A stretch of 64,000 nucleotides of DNA. Source: Tenrec ecaudatus. Lineage: Eukaryota > Chordata > Mammalia > Afrosoricida > Tenrecidae. The stretch lies in contig NC_134545.1 in the NCBI RefSeq assembly GCF_050624435.1, positions 84,765,563 to 84,829,562 on the forward strand, given 5' to 3'. The notes below the pieces were generated by a model. It saw only the letters and a program-made list of their open reading frames with translations. It ran no database searches and was not told the DNA's origin. The translations under genes were made by a program, and so were the position numbers. The first letter of the stretch is position 1. Each line of letters starts with the position of its first letter. Shown one piece after another: positions 15,240 to 26,789 of the stretch.

Positions 15240-15440
15240 TTAAAGAGGGGAGTTTTCTATATCTAGAACAAAGGATGTGTCACTAGGGGTTATACCTACA
15301 ACCATGACCAGGAAAGGAGAGGTGGGGCCTGAGAAGGAAGGGTGGACAGAGAAGGCAGCTCCTGTGTCCACCAAAAAGGAGACTAGTTTACCCACTACCT
15401 TGATTGTTGCCTGAGGCTCAGCGAGGGTCACCGGGTTCAT
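15240..15440 (-). pseudogene. ERV protease remnant
   Basis: Frame with the aspartic-protease signature LVDTGAAFSV (DTG at 15368-15360). Confidence 0.82.
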
Positions 15441-15539
15441 TGAGTCAGGGTGTCTTCAATCATCTTTGGTGGCCAGGAACAGCAGTGCTAATGGTGGGTC
15501 GGGGTTTGGAGGGACAGTCCCTCTGTGGCTCTGTGGCTA

Positions 15540-16721
15540 GGCACCGAGGGGTAGTCGCTTCCCCAATGGCCCTGCTGACCGCATAGCGGACAAGGTTTAC
15601 TTGGTAGTCGGGGCTGTGGGCAATGTTTAGCCCAGTGTCATATTTAAAACAAGGTCCTGGCAGGGGCCAGTTAGAGGCATGGTTAGAGTTGTTGCTGCCT
15701 GGTGTCTTCTGACCCCTCCAGTTGACCTCAGGGCGGCAATCAAGACTTGGGCTTGCCCGCTTGCCCCTTGGTGGGCTTGGGATTCATAAACTGCCTTAGC
15801 CTGTTCATCTCAGGAGTTAAACCTTTAAATGCCATATTGACCAGGTCATGGAAGGGGGTCTGAGGGCCATCCTCAGCTTTGTAAAGTTTAAATATCATGT
15901 TAAGTGAGGTCCTAAGCCTGAGTAAGGAATTGGAACTCTTTAATAAAGGTGATAGGGTTTTGTGAGAAAACACTTACCACTTTTTTATTTGGGAGAGGTC
16001 CATTGGGGAGAACAGTGTATGGACCCTGACTGGCTTTTCTGCCCCCGCAACCTCCTGGAGCGGACAGACAAGGGTATGGTGGGAACAGGTGTAGCTGGCA
16101 ATGGGAGAATTTGGGAGGTTTCGGGTGTCGCTTCAGAGGAGGTTGAGTATGGAGGAAGCCAGGAAAGGGGGAGAGAGAGAGAGATTCTAGGGAGTCTGAA
16201 GGGTTCGGGGCTTCAGAGAGGGCAAAAGTGTTGGGGATGCAGCCGCCTCAGTTTCTGGGAGTGAGAGGGTAGCAGAAGGAGGTGGTAGTGAGGGACACTC
16301 AGAATTTGGAGGAGATTTTACTGGGGGTGCAGAAAAGGATTCAGAGGGTTCAGAGAAAGATGAGGGGGAGCACGCTCAGGGGCCTGATTACGAGAGCGTT
16401 TGGCAAAGAGAACTTGAGCAGGGCGACAGGTAGTAGAGAGGGATGGGAGGAAAAAAAGAAAAAGCCCTGAACATATGGGACTTCTGACCACTTGTCAGTT
16501 TGTTGACAAAAATTGTAGAGGTCGCAGAGAATGTTAAAATCGAAAGTACCAATTTCTGGCCAGTTAGACCCATTGTCTAATTGGTATTGTAGCCACACTT
16601 GGTTACAGAAAAAGACTAGACATTTGGGGCGAATGTCTGGAGCCAGGCCCAGCTTGGTGAGATTGGCCAGCAAGCATCCCAAAGGACTATCCTTAGGAGA
16701 CTTAGACAGAGCATTTCCCAT
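15540..16721 (-). pseudogene. ERV gag remnant
   Basis: Starts with an MG N-terminus at 16721 (possible myristoylation site) and continues in broken frames. Capsid-like sequence lies around 15973-15740. A zinc knuckle near 15590-15545 reads CPLCGQQGHWGSDY, so the last Cys of the CCHC set is Tyr. Confidence 0.75.
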
Positions 16722-16900
16722 GTTTTCTCAAACTGCAAGGGGTATGGGTAAAGGGAGAAGGATGTCTCCTGGTCTCTGTCCCCACGTATCAGATAGGAAG
16801 TGGCCCGGTAACCCTGAGAGGCGTCCTGGTCAGAGTTAGGGACCCAGGGGAGAAGCCTGGACTCTCTGGGACAGGAAGGTTCCCTGGTGCAGGCCGCAGC

Positions 16901-17755
16901 TTTATTATACTGGCATTCCATGATGCTCACCTTCTGAATACGGTCACTGCAGACAAAATGGGCGCATTGGCAAATGTGGTGAAGAAAGCTGATGGTCCCC
17001 AGCTATCAGAAGAGATAGCATCTGGGATCTAAAAGACTTAATAATAAATAAGTGGCCATCTAGCTGAAAAGCAACAAAGCCCATATTGAAGAATCACACC
17101 AGCCTGTGTGATCGTGAGGTGTCGCTGGGATCAGGTATCAGGCATCAAAGAACAAAAAATCATATAATTGTGAATGAGGGGTATGCAGAGTGGAATGGAG
17201 ACTGGAAACCCACCTGGACATCCCCTTACAGAAGGGTTGTAGGGAGGAGAGGAGCCATTCAGAATGCAGTGTAGTACCAATGAAACACACAGCTTTCCTC
17301 TAGTTCTTCAATGCTTCTTCCACATCATTATCATGATCCCAATTCTACCTTACAAATCCAGCTAGACCAGGGGATGTACACTAGTACAGATAAGAGCTGG
17401 AAACACAAGGAAGCCAGGACGGATGAACCCCTCAGGACCAGTGTTAAGAGGGGTGATACCGGGAGGGAAGGTGGTATAGAAAGGGGGAAACAATCACAAT
17501 GAACTATGTATAACCTATTCCCTGGGAGACAGACAACAGAAAAGTGAGTGAAGGGAGACATGACAAAATAATCATAATTTATAAGTTATCAAGGGGTTGT
17601 GACAGAGGGAGATTGAGAGAGGGGAAAAAAGTAGAGCTGATACCAAGGGCTGAAGTAGGAAGAAAACAATTTGAGAATGATGGTGGCAACAAATGTGCTT
17701 GACACAATGGATGGATGTATGAATAAAATGATTTTTAAAAGAAATAGAAAGTATA
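16901..17755 (+). mobile_element. L1 3' UTR, right piece (split by ERV)
   Basis: Continues the L1 left at 8474 and ends in GAATAAAATGATTTTTAAAAG. Compared with the copy at 29.4-29.6 kb, about 160 bp of the L1 are missing between the two pieces. Confidence 0.75.
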
Positions 17756-17859
17756 ACTAGACATACATTCCTTCACTGAGGAGTGCAAATACAACAAACT
17801 TGTTGGGATGCACTGAGGCGATTCAATTTAAAAATAAGTTGTGCAGCTTGTTGACGTCT

Positions 17860-18261
17860 TAGGCACGAGAGAGTTGGACATGGGATGAGGATGCTTTGCG
17901 CGATGGTGCGAATGAGGAGCACTGAAGCCCGCTGGACTGCCAAAAGCAGAACCACGTCGGGTTGGGGTAAGGCCAGCCAGAAAACTTGTAAGAGGTAAGG
18001 ATGACGAGATTCATCTCATGTGCTTTGGACGTGTGGTCAGGGGAGTCCGGTCCCTGGAGAAGGACATCATGCTTGGTAAAGGAGAGGGGCAGTGAGAAAG
18101 AGGGAGACCCTCCTCAAGATGGACTGACACAGCGGCTGCACCAATGGGCTCCAGCATCAGAACCACTGTGAGGACGGAGCAGGACCAATGGGGGGAGGGG
18201 GCGCAGTTCTGCTGTATGTAGGGTCGCCGTGAATCAGAACTGACCGGATGGCTCGGAGTAA
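17860..18261 (+). mobile_element. RTE LINE 3' fragment
   Basis: Contains the stretch GGAGAAGGACATCATGCTTG and ends in the GGGTCGCCGTGAATCAGAAC tail that AfroSINEs share, as in Afrotherian RTE elements. Confidence 0.7.
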
Positions 18262-18400
18262 CTGCCCCTGTGGGTTTCCAAGACTAAATATTTCAAGAGC
18301 AGACAATTTTGCCTTTTGCCCAAGGGGTGACTGGGGGTTTCAAACTGCTGACCTTGTGCTCAACAGCCCAATGTGTAACTATTAAGCCACCAAGGCTCTG
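18262..18400 (-). mobile_element. AfroSINE fragment
   Basis: Reverse SINE with TTTCAAACTGCTGACCTTG and a head at ACCAAGGCTCTG. Confidence 0.7.
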
Positions 18401-19561
18401 GACATGCACACACGCACACACACATGTAAATAAGAAACTGATGCTACATGTGCATACCATGTGTCACATGGGAAATAAAAAGTCACCACAACTGGAGACC
18501 CAGGTCAGGGAAGCACAGCTTCATTCCACAGAAACCGCGTGTGCACCTGTCTCTACAATGAGTGGATGAACCCAGACTGGCCGGTCAGGCCGCAGGCTGC
18601 TGGCTCATGGGCCGTCGAGGCTGATCCGTCCGACATTGGTGGGCCATGCAGTAGGCCGCCGTCTCAAGTCTCAAACCGCGATGTCAGATGAGGAGCCAGA
18701 TGCAGGATTTAGAGAGAGCAAAAGGCTGGTGGACTCTGCCAGAGCATTCATCTTGAGGAAGGGATTTCAAAAGGTTTCTGGGGAAAATTCCATGTTTTAA
18801 TTCTACTTTCCCATTAACTTTTAAAAGACCCCTCATGTTGGATGCAGGCCACTCTACTGAGGAAACTCCATGTCAACTGATTGGCATTTCATAGCAAATC
18901 TGATCGTGGAGATGATTACATCATGGAGTGCTAACTGTCAAGCTGCCTCATGACTCCCAGACTGGAGAATCATGGCCCACCATGGCTCTGGACCACGTGG
19001 AGAAGGGACAAACATCCCTGCTGAGCCCTGTCCGAATTACTGACCCTCAGAATTTGTGAATATAATGAAATATTTCTATGTTTAAGCATTTTTAAAAAAA
19101 CTACACCTAAGCATCAAATAACAATAGTTATGATATTAATATTCATTGAGTATTTTTATATACCACATACATAGTTGAATGTGTTATGGATATTATCGTA
19201 TTTCATCAACATAGTGTTCCCAGGAGGAATGTACTCTTTAATTTGCACACAGATGCAGAATCAGAGGCGATAGGAGTAAAGGACGTTTCTAGGATAGAGC
19301 GTGTGGGAGCAGAGCTGTGGACGCAGTGTCTAAGTGTGGAGGCCGTAAGCACTAAGTAACCTGCCGCCATGCACTGCACACGGCGACTTGCACGTATCAT
19401 CTTCCAGATGCTGCCATGCATTTTACACAGCCGTAGTGAAGGTACACAGAAATGTTGGCAAACGGATCTCTTTTAGGATACTCATATCGTTTCATGTATT
19501 TCTACATCGTTTTCAGAATAATCATTTCGCCGACGGCTTAGTTTGTGGATGACTAATGCTG
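18401..19561 (+). other. Intron 2: nothing recognised
   Basis: No conserved coding. AT-rich intron sequence. Confidence 0.45.
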
Positions 19562-19775
19562 ACTTGGAGGAGCCTGGGTGTACTGGGGGCTGAGCACTGT
19601 GTGGTCAGCTGGAAAGTTGATGGTTCAAACCCACAAGTCGATCCATGGGAGACAGATGAGTCCGTGTACACCCCTGAACATGACAGCCTTGGAAACCCCC
19701 GGCAGCAGCTCTGCTCTGCTCTGTCGAGTCGCTAGGAGTCAGAATCAATTCAGAGGCAGTGGGTTTGGAAGGGTT
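19562..19775 (+). mobile_element. AfroSINE
   Basis: Forward SINE from GGAGCCTGGGTGTACTGG to GTCAGAATCAATTCAGAGGC. Confidence 0.7.
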
Positions 19776-19777
19776 GA

Positions 19778-19990
19778 CTGAGGACCCCTAGTGGTTCCAT
19801 GGTTGCAGCACTTGCCTATTAACTGAGAGGTGGACGGTTTGACCCCAACAGCTTGTCTGAGGGTTGACGATTGGTGGTCTGCTTCCATCCAGGTACACAG
19901 CCTGGGAAGCCCTGTGAGACCCTGCTCCGCTGTCCTGTGGAACCACTAGGGACTGGCACCACCTTCATGGCAGTGGGTGTGGTTCCTTTT
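19778..19990 (+). mobile_element. AfroSINE
   Basis: Forward SINE immediately after the previous one, from GGACCCCTAGTGGTTCCATG to a CATGGCAGTGGGTGTGG tail. A head-to-tail pair. Confidence 0.65.
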
Positions 19991-21006
19991 TAGTGTTCAT
20001 TTACGGTAGCCGCGCAAACAATTGCCCTGTTGTTATTGTCTAAATGGCTTACAATTTCCTTAAGTTGGTACGGAGAGCGTCGCAGCATCCATCTGTATAC
20101 CTTTGTAGAACTATTTCTTTCTACGACTTTTAGAAGAGCAATCAATGGGTCAGAGACAGTTTTAATCATTTTCTCTAAGTAATCCTTAAATTTTCAAAAT
20201 ATGTAGCATCATGAAAATTTATACAATCTCTACATGCTTGCTGATTTAGGGGATACGAAACAGATATTGAACTCATTGCATGTTGAACTAGGTGCAAGGT
20301 AAAGGGCCATGCATCCCAGGGAGTATTTGGAGAGGTCAGTCAGATACCTAACTACAGGAGACCAAACCTCTGAAGAGAAATCACGGCAGGAATCAAATTA
20401 TGTAATTCAAGGTAGAAAAGAGAACTTGCACTGAGACATTAAAAGACAGGGGGAAAACAAGCTTAAGGAAGATTCCCTCCTGCAGAAGAGTCTCAAGAAG
20501 GCTTCACAGATAAGCTTTTAGAAATGAGTGTGAAAGGAGAGCCAGACACTCAAAGAAGGAAACAGGGCAGGGACAAAATTGTGAGCCAGGAGCAAAATGA
20601 GGACACAAAATGGTGTGGTGAGTTTAGTGAGAAGATCACAGATCTCCTGTGAAACCAATACCTCTGAGAGGGAAGTGTGAAACCAGAGCCCAGGGGAAGG
20701 GGTGTCGTGAGCTCACGTGCCATTTATAATGACCTTTCACACAGATGGAAGGAACAAACCCATGTGTGGGAATGCGCTCCACCTGCCAATAGTCGCCCCG
20801 TCCAATGCTACCATCTTCCCGTTCTGACCACAGCTTGGCTTGGTTTTTCTTTATCACAAAACTTGGTTGAAACCACAGAGCATGTGTGCCCTTACGTTGC
20901 CGGAGAAGGGGCCCTGGGGCATCAGGGGTGGACACAAGAGATGGGCCCTCAGGAACATTGGCTCTAGGACACAAAGTGCTTTCTGGGTCTTTGCTCTTTC
21001 CCCTAG
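19991..21006 (+). other. Intron 2, last part: nothing recognised
   Basis: No repeat or coding homology recognised before the exon 3 acceptor. Confidence 0.45.
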
Positions 21007-21156
21007 GAATCGTTTTCAGTCAAGGAGAGAGGTGGAAGCAGATGCGGCGCTTCTCCCTCCTGACCCTGAGGAACTTTGGAATGGGGAAGAGGAGCATCGA
21101 GGAGAGGATCCAGGAGGAAGCCCGGTGCCTTGTGGAGGAGCTCCGGAACACAAAGG
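21007..21156 (+). CDS. CYP2C23: CYP2C23-like exon 3
   Basis: 150 bp between a CCCCTAG acceptor and a GTGAAT donor. It carries the helix-C motif WKQMRRFSL (Trp and Arg residues that contact heme propionates in the family) and the strongly CYP2C-like [18 protein letters not shown]. It lies just outside the inverted duplication, whose left arm starts about 300 bp downstream, so exon 3 is single-copy here. Confidence 0.92.
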
Positions 21157-21249
21157 GTGAATCTCTCTCAGCAGACCTTTGGGAGCAAGGATGAGCCACC
21201 CACACTGACCTACACGCTCCTCCTTGGGGAGGCACTTAGGAGTTGCCTG

Positions 21250-21730
21250 CCGTGTTAGTCCAGGTAGACTAGAGAAACAAATTCATAGAGACACTCCTGT
21301 GAATTACAAAGAGATTTATATACAAGAGCAATTGAACATTGAGAAAACATCTCAGCCCAGTCCAGATCAAGTCCCTAAGTCCGATATTAGCCCATATGAC
21401 TGATACTAATCTAGAAAGTCCCCCTCTGACTCACGAAACACATGCCGTGATGCCGAATGTAGATCACAGGCCAGTCGCTGGGTCCAGTGGCATTGGAAAC
21501 ATCTCGGCGCTGACAGGGGTCTCTGCATCAGGGAGGGTCCATGCGTCTTGTCAGCGGTTTTGTCTCCCAGGATGTGAAGTAGTGAGAGTCTCTCCCGTCT
21601 CCAAGGAGGAAAATACCAGATTTCCCAGAATTCTCAGGAGAAGGCCACGCCCACACAGAGGTCTCATTGAATATGATCTGATTGACAGCTAGACTCCACC
21701 CCTCCACTCTTAATCCTCCAACTGACAAAC
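21250..21730 (-). repeat. Interspersed repeat crossing the duplication edge
   Basis: Begins GTCCAGGTAGACTAGAGAAA and ends in CTCTTAATCCTCCAACTGAC. I recall the same layout from other Afrotherian genomes but cannot name the family. The left arm of the inverted duplication starts inside it (about 21470). The right copy ends at about 51870. The orientation of the element is unknown. Confidence 0.5.
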
Positions 21731-21744
21731 GATTATATATCTAC

Positions 21745-21900
21745 CACAGCTGCGAAGCAGCAAGGTCGGTAGTTTGAATCCACCAGCTGCTCCTCAGGAG
21801 AAACCCGACTCTTTCCATTACAGGAAAGATCCGCAGTCTTGGAGACCCACCTGGACGGTTCTATGCTGGCCGAGTCAGAATCAGCGGCATCAGTGAGGGT
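21745..21900 (+). mobile_element. AfroSINE fragment
   Basis: Forward fragment, GCAGCAAGGTCGGTAGTTTG to GGCCGAGTCAGAATCAGC. Its inverted partner is at 51415-51560. Confidence 0.65.
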
Positions 21901-22394
21901 CCCAGCCCAGCATCTGATCTGATGAGTTAGTGCAGAGAAAGGAGTGGGATGGATAGTGAGTCAGGACCCTGGCTTCCTTGTGTCTTGGCTGATGTCCCAA
22001 CAGGGGCTCTTACCCAACCAGACCCAGACCCACCCTTGGAGAGGCCATTCCACCGCACAGCCACCCTGGGGGACAGAGCATCACTGTTCCACAGCTTCTC
22101 CATGGCTGTCACTCTTGATGGAAGCAGACTGCACAGCTCCCTCTAATGGAGACGCTGGGGGGTGTCTTCACGACCCACCTCTTGGTTAGCAGCCTCCTGC
22201 TTTAAACACTGTGTCCCTAGGGCCCCCTGAGCACTACGAGTCCAGACATACAGACACGGAACTTAGCTCCACTAGGACATTTTCCTCATCCTAAACAAAT
22301 AGGGCTATAAGTCAGACATCAGAACGAGAATTGAGTGATAGAAAACATGTCCATAATCCTCCAAAGCTCCCTGCCTTCACCTCCATGCCACTCA

Positions 22395-22730
22395 TAGCGC
22401 CTCCGTAGGACAGGGGAGAGCTGCCCCTGTGGGTGTCGCAGACTGTCACTGTTTTTCCAAGAGTAGAAAGCCCCATCTTTCTTACCTGGTGCAGGCTGGT
22501 GGCTTTGCTTGTACAGAATATGCAGCATGCGTTCAATACTGCATGACACGATGGGTGCTGTTATTAGACTGGGAAGTCCTGGGTGGTGCAAATGGTTAAT
22601 GTGCTCAGCCTAAAGGCCTGGTAACCTCTCCACAAAGTCAGCCATTAAAATCCCTACGGATCACAGTCCTTCTGGAACACCCGTGGAGTCGCTGTCAGTC
22701 CGAACCAACTTGACAGCAGGGGTGCTGTTT
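22395..22730. mobile_element. Two AfroSINE fragments
   Basis: A reverse fragment (22395-22520, GAAAGCCCCATCTTTC) is followed by a forward one (22583-22725, starting CCTGGGTGGTGCAAATGG). Both are also present in the right arm at about 50580-50910. Confidence 0.6.
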
Positions 22731-22895
22731 CTCATCACGTCGTGTTCCTGGAGCACTGCGGTCAGTCTTAGGAACAGGGTGATCGTACGTCGCCCTGACT
22801 GTGTCTTCACCTGAGCAGGAGAGGTCTTGTGCTTGGGATGACACTGCAGGATGTTGCCCTTTCTCCATGTGAGAGCTGTTCTTCTCTTACACCAG

Positions 22896-23056
22896 CCCAG
22901 CCCTTTGACCCCTCCTTCATCTTCTCCTGTGCTCCTTGTAATGTGATCTGCTCCATCCTCTTCAACGAGCGTTTCCAGTACACTGATGAGAGATTCCTGC
23001 ACCTGATGAATTTGCTAAATGAAAATTTCAGGTGCCTCAACTCTCGATCAATCCAG
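22896..23056 (+). CDS. CYP2C23: CYP2C23-like exon 4
   Basis: 161 bp, acceptor CACCAG, donor GTGAGG. It reads [20 protein letters not shown] and onward, the CYP2C 'APCNVICSI' signature. The frame is open through the donor. The inverted paralogue at 50267-50429 differs by a 2-bp insertion that shifts its frame, so this left-arm copy is the coding one. Confidence 0.92.
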
Positions 23057-23508
23057 GTGAGGCTGAGACTGTCTCTGCACTTGGGGTTCTCTTCCTGACT
23101 CAGAATGCCTTCAGAAGGAGGGGGGAGGAGCTGCTGACCCACTCCAGGGAGCAAGTGCCAACGTGGGCAGGCCACCTTCCCTCAATCTTGGCAGGATGGA
23201 GGACTGCAGATCACTTAGCCCAGCATCGAGGCCACGTTGCCCTCTGCTTCCCACCATGGGTTTACTCAGACAAAAGAAGGCAGAACATTCTGCTCTCAAG
23301 TTTCTTGTAAGGTCCCTAACATCCTATTGTCCGCTGTGGCCAGGCGCAGTTGAACTGAGCAAGCAGATGGGGAAGGGCGACTCCTTGAATGGGAGGCTCA
23401 GAATTCACTTTTCTTTATGAAAGCCGGGGAAGGATGCTGCATGGTCAGATAGCTCAGAGGGTTAGGTGTTCCATTCCATAAGCTGGTCTCCTTTCACAAA
23501 CTGAATCT

Positions 23509-23510
<2 letters not shown>

Positions 23511-23563
<53 letters not shown>
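23511..23563 (+). repeat. (TG)n microsatellite
   Basis: About 26 uninterrupted TG units, 35 bp upstream of exon 5. The right-arm counterpart near 49795-49812 has only a short TG/AC run. Confidence 0.95.
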
Positions 23564-23565
<2 letters not shown>

Positions 23566-23598
23566 ACACATATCCCCTTTGTTTCTCCCCATTTTCAG

Positions 23599-23775
23599 TT
23601 GTATAATCTCTGGCCAAGACTCATAAAACATCTTCCTGGAGAGCACAGAGCATTCATAAAAAGAACTCAGGACATGAGGGATTTCATCCTGGAGAAAGTC
23701 AAGGAGCATCAGGAGTCTCTGGATCCGAACAACCCTCGGGACTACATTGATTGTTTCCTGAACAAGATGGAGCAG
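23599..23775 (+). CDS. CYP2C23: CYP2C23-like exon 5
   Basis: 177 bp, phase 0 at both ends, acceptor TTTTCAG, donor GTACCC. It encodes LYNLWPRLIKHLPGEHR and the CYP2C-typical ILEKVKEHQESLDPNNPRD. A long TG microsatellite sits 35 bp upstream of the acceptor. The right-arm copy at 49587-49763 differs by one Ile-to-Val change. Confidence 0.92.
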
Positions 23776-24009
23776 GTACCCCCGGCGCTGTCGTGCCCAG
23801 GCCCCGTACCCGTCAATCCGTGCAAGTACAGCACGCGGGCATAGTTACACCATGTGGGTAATGATGGATATTTTGGTATCTCATAGCGACAGCAGACGCT
23901 GCCCTCATGAATAATGTGCTGCTGGTTACGGCCACGTCGGCGCTGACTCGTGCCAGCCTGATGTCTGACAGAATGCGTTGCCTGGTTCTGGGCCCTCACC
24001 ACGAGGCTT

Positions 24010-24175
24010 GGGAAGCCATGCCTGTGGCTGTTGAGTCAATCCATCTCTCCCCTCTTAGCTGACCCCCTGCTTGACCAGACGTGCCTGTCCTTTCTCAGCA
24101 TTGGTCTTCCCAACGACATGTCCAAAGTAAAGGAGTCACAGTCTCTTGAACTCATGTGGCCACGAACTCTTCCAC
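24010..24175 (-). mobile_element. RTE LINE fragment
   Basis: Reverse fragment with AACGACATGTCCAAAGTAAA, as in the RTE 3' region. Its inverted partner is at 49200-49330. Confidence 0.6.
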
Positions 24176-24181
24176 TTTCAG

Positions 24182-24323
24182 GAGAAAGACAATCCGGCAT
24201 CTGAATTTAACTTGAGGAACTTGGCAGCTTGTGGATCTAATTTGTTTGTGGCGGGAACAGAGACAACGAGTAGCACCCTGAGATTCGGGCTCCTGCTGCT
24301 AATGAAACACCCAGCAGTGGAAG
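24182..24323 (+). CDS. CYP2C23: CYP2C23-like exon 6 (helix I)
   Basis: 142 bp, acceptor TTTCAG, donor GTACAT. It contains the oxygen-activation motif AGTETTS, with the conserved acidic-Thr pair, followed by [14 protein letters not shown]. The translation is identical to the inverted copy at 49047-49188, so both are under constraint, recently duplicated or homogenised. Confidence 0.93.
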
Positions 24324-25049
24324 GTACATCAAACTCCCTAAGAGCCATGGAAAGATGGGGACAGGGCCCTGGAGGAGGAGAGGGAGACACTGGCCGGTAT
24401 CTGCTGCTTGTAGAACACCAAGCAATGGGCCGTTCGTTGTGGGTTTACTTTTATAGATCAGAATCCCATCTGATGGCGTTGATGAGATGAAGCAGTCTCT
24501 TGAGCACACAACACTTTGAATGATGCTTACAAATGGAGGGGTCTTCTGAATTCCATGCCTCATTTTTGAGACACAAAGCCAGAGAAGGAGCCCGAATTAG
24601 ATGAGGACACTTCTCATTTTCTGCCTGCCGCTACCTGACAGTGGCTCTTAACATATTATTTTACCTTGCGGGCCCATGTTTTCACACCTTGACAAGGGAT
24701 CTAGCTCCCCAAGCACGATTTCTGGCGCCAATCACCCTTGAAATCCAAAGCTTTTCGAATTTATGTTCGTTCGATTTTCTCCAACATTACTCTCAGAGCT
24801 CAGACCCTCAGAAGCCAGTGTGTGTCGTGCGTAAAAATGACAGAACCTGCCAGCCCTCTGAAATGCGTAGGACAGAGTGTACGGCTGACAGAGAGAGGAC
24901 TCCACCAGAGTGAGCGTTCAACATGGTCTCTCTGCAGGGGCTTGGCCAAGAATTGGGGGACAAGCCAAGAGCTCTCCCGCTTGGGTGCTCACCTGTACAT
25001 GAGAACAAACCTATTAAAACCAAAAAATGCTCAAACCAGAAACAGCCAA

Positions 25050-25247
25050 ACTCACTGCCATCAAGTCGGTGCCCCCTGAAAATGGCCCGTTAGAGCAGGG
25101 TCAGACCGCCCCTGGGAATTCCTGAGCCTGTAGCTCTTCACAGGAGGAGAAAGCCCCACCTTTCTCTCCCGGAGCGGCTGGTGGTTTCGAACTGCTGGCC
25201 CTGTGGGTAGCAGCCCAGCATGTAACCACTGCACCACCACGGCTCCT
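25050..25247 (-). mobile_element. AfroSINE
   Basis: Near full-length reverse SINE with GGTGGTTTCGAACTGCTGGC and head ACCACGGCTCC. Its inverted partner is at 48125-48320. Confidence 0.8.
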
Positions 25248-25388
25248 ATTGGCAGCCAGCTGGACAGTGAAGAGTCCCTCAGCAGCATGGCAGCGTGCTG
25301 GTTAGGAACTGCCTTTGGGACCCTTCTCCAGGCCCCTTTCTGGGGGCGGGGCAACGCCTTTCTGGGTCTCCAGGGAACAGACCCCTGA

Positions 25389-25703
<315 letters not shown>

Positions 25704-26239
25704 TGAGTCACAGGAAGAGCAGAGGGCAGCGTTACAGAATCTGAGCTTGAAAGCTTTCACTGTGACCATTGACCCTGGTACAACCCCTTCCCTCTGTGGG
25801 TCCTTCTCTGTCTTTGTAGAATCCAGGAGGCTGGCCCAGGGCTTCCAAGGCTCCTTGCTCCGCTCATATCAAATGTGTCAATGTCAAATGAGCAACGATT
25901 TGGGTGAATAAGTCTCTTGGAACCTGAAATCTGAGCCAAGCAACACACAGACAGACAGGGACAGGGAAGGATGGGACATGTGCCTCCACTTGAGCCCAGT
26001 CTGCCTCGCCTTCCTTTATTCGGACCTCTCTCCTCCCAGGACGATTGGAGGGAGCGCTGCCCTGGGAAGTCCCTATGGATAGAACACTAGCCTGTGTGCA
26101 TCCAGGGGAAGCCGTCAGGCTTGTGTAGTGAGTAAGAGCTTGGATTTGACCTTTCACCTCTTTCTGAACATAAAAGAGGCATAAAAGATGTCAACCCCGT
26201 TTGAAAATGCTACTATACTCCCAAAGGTCAGTAGAGAAG

Positions 26240-26660
26240 TCTTTTAACACATCTCACTGTCACTGAGTCAGTGCTGACTCAAGGCGACCCTCTTGGGTTT
26301 CTGAGATTGTTATTGTTTATGGGAGTCGAAAGCCCCGTCTTTCTCCTTCAGACCTCCTAGTGGTTTCGACCTGCTGACCATGTGGATCACAGTCCAACAC
26401 ATCACCACTACACCAACAAGGATCCCTTGAACACTTTAGGTCCCCAACACAACAGCACAGCACACTGCCATCCAGTCTATTCTGACTCGTGGCAGCCCTA
26501 CAGGACAGGGTAGAATGGCCCCCTGGTGGTTTTCTGAGACTGCAACTCTTTATGGGATTAGAAAGCCTCGTCTTTCTCCTATAGAGTGGCTGGTAGTTTC
26601 GAACTGCCCACCTGGTAGTTAGCAGCTGAATGTGCAACCACTATGCCTCCAGGGCTCTTC
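26240..26660 (-). mobile_element. Two AfroSINEs in tandem
   Basis: Reverse SINEs at 26240-26432 and 26450-26660. They form the outer end of the left arm and are matched at 46733-47140. Confidence 0.8.
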
Positions 26661-26789
26661 CACCTAAGGCCTAGCTTTACATTAAAAAGCACTATCCAGT
26701 TAGCATGGTATTATATATTACAACAGGAACACCAGAATGATTCGACATCATGCGATCCAGTCAGTATAGAAAATGCACTTGGTAATGTT

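Larger units (their letters stand above)
8478..16900 (-). mobile_element. Degraded class I (gammaretrovirus-like) ERV
   Basis: Remains of a provirus in gag-pro-pol-env order on the - strand, ending in one LTR (8478-8915). All reading frames are broken by stops and frameshifts. An L1 plus an unassigned segment interrupt the integrase region (11120-12600). No 5' LTR is visible: gag leader sequence runs to 16900 and then L1 sequence resumes. The class assignment rests on the protease, RT and env landmarks listed separately. Confidence 0.85.

Noticed and set aside
23512-23844. Frame starting with a Cys-Val repeat
   Set aside because: It is the TG microsatellite read in frame with exon 5. The true exon starts at 23599.
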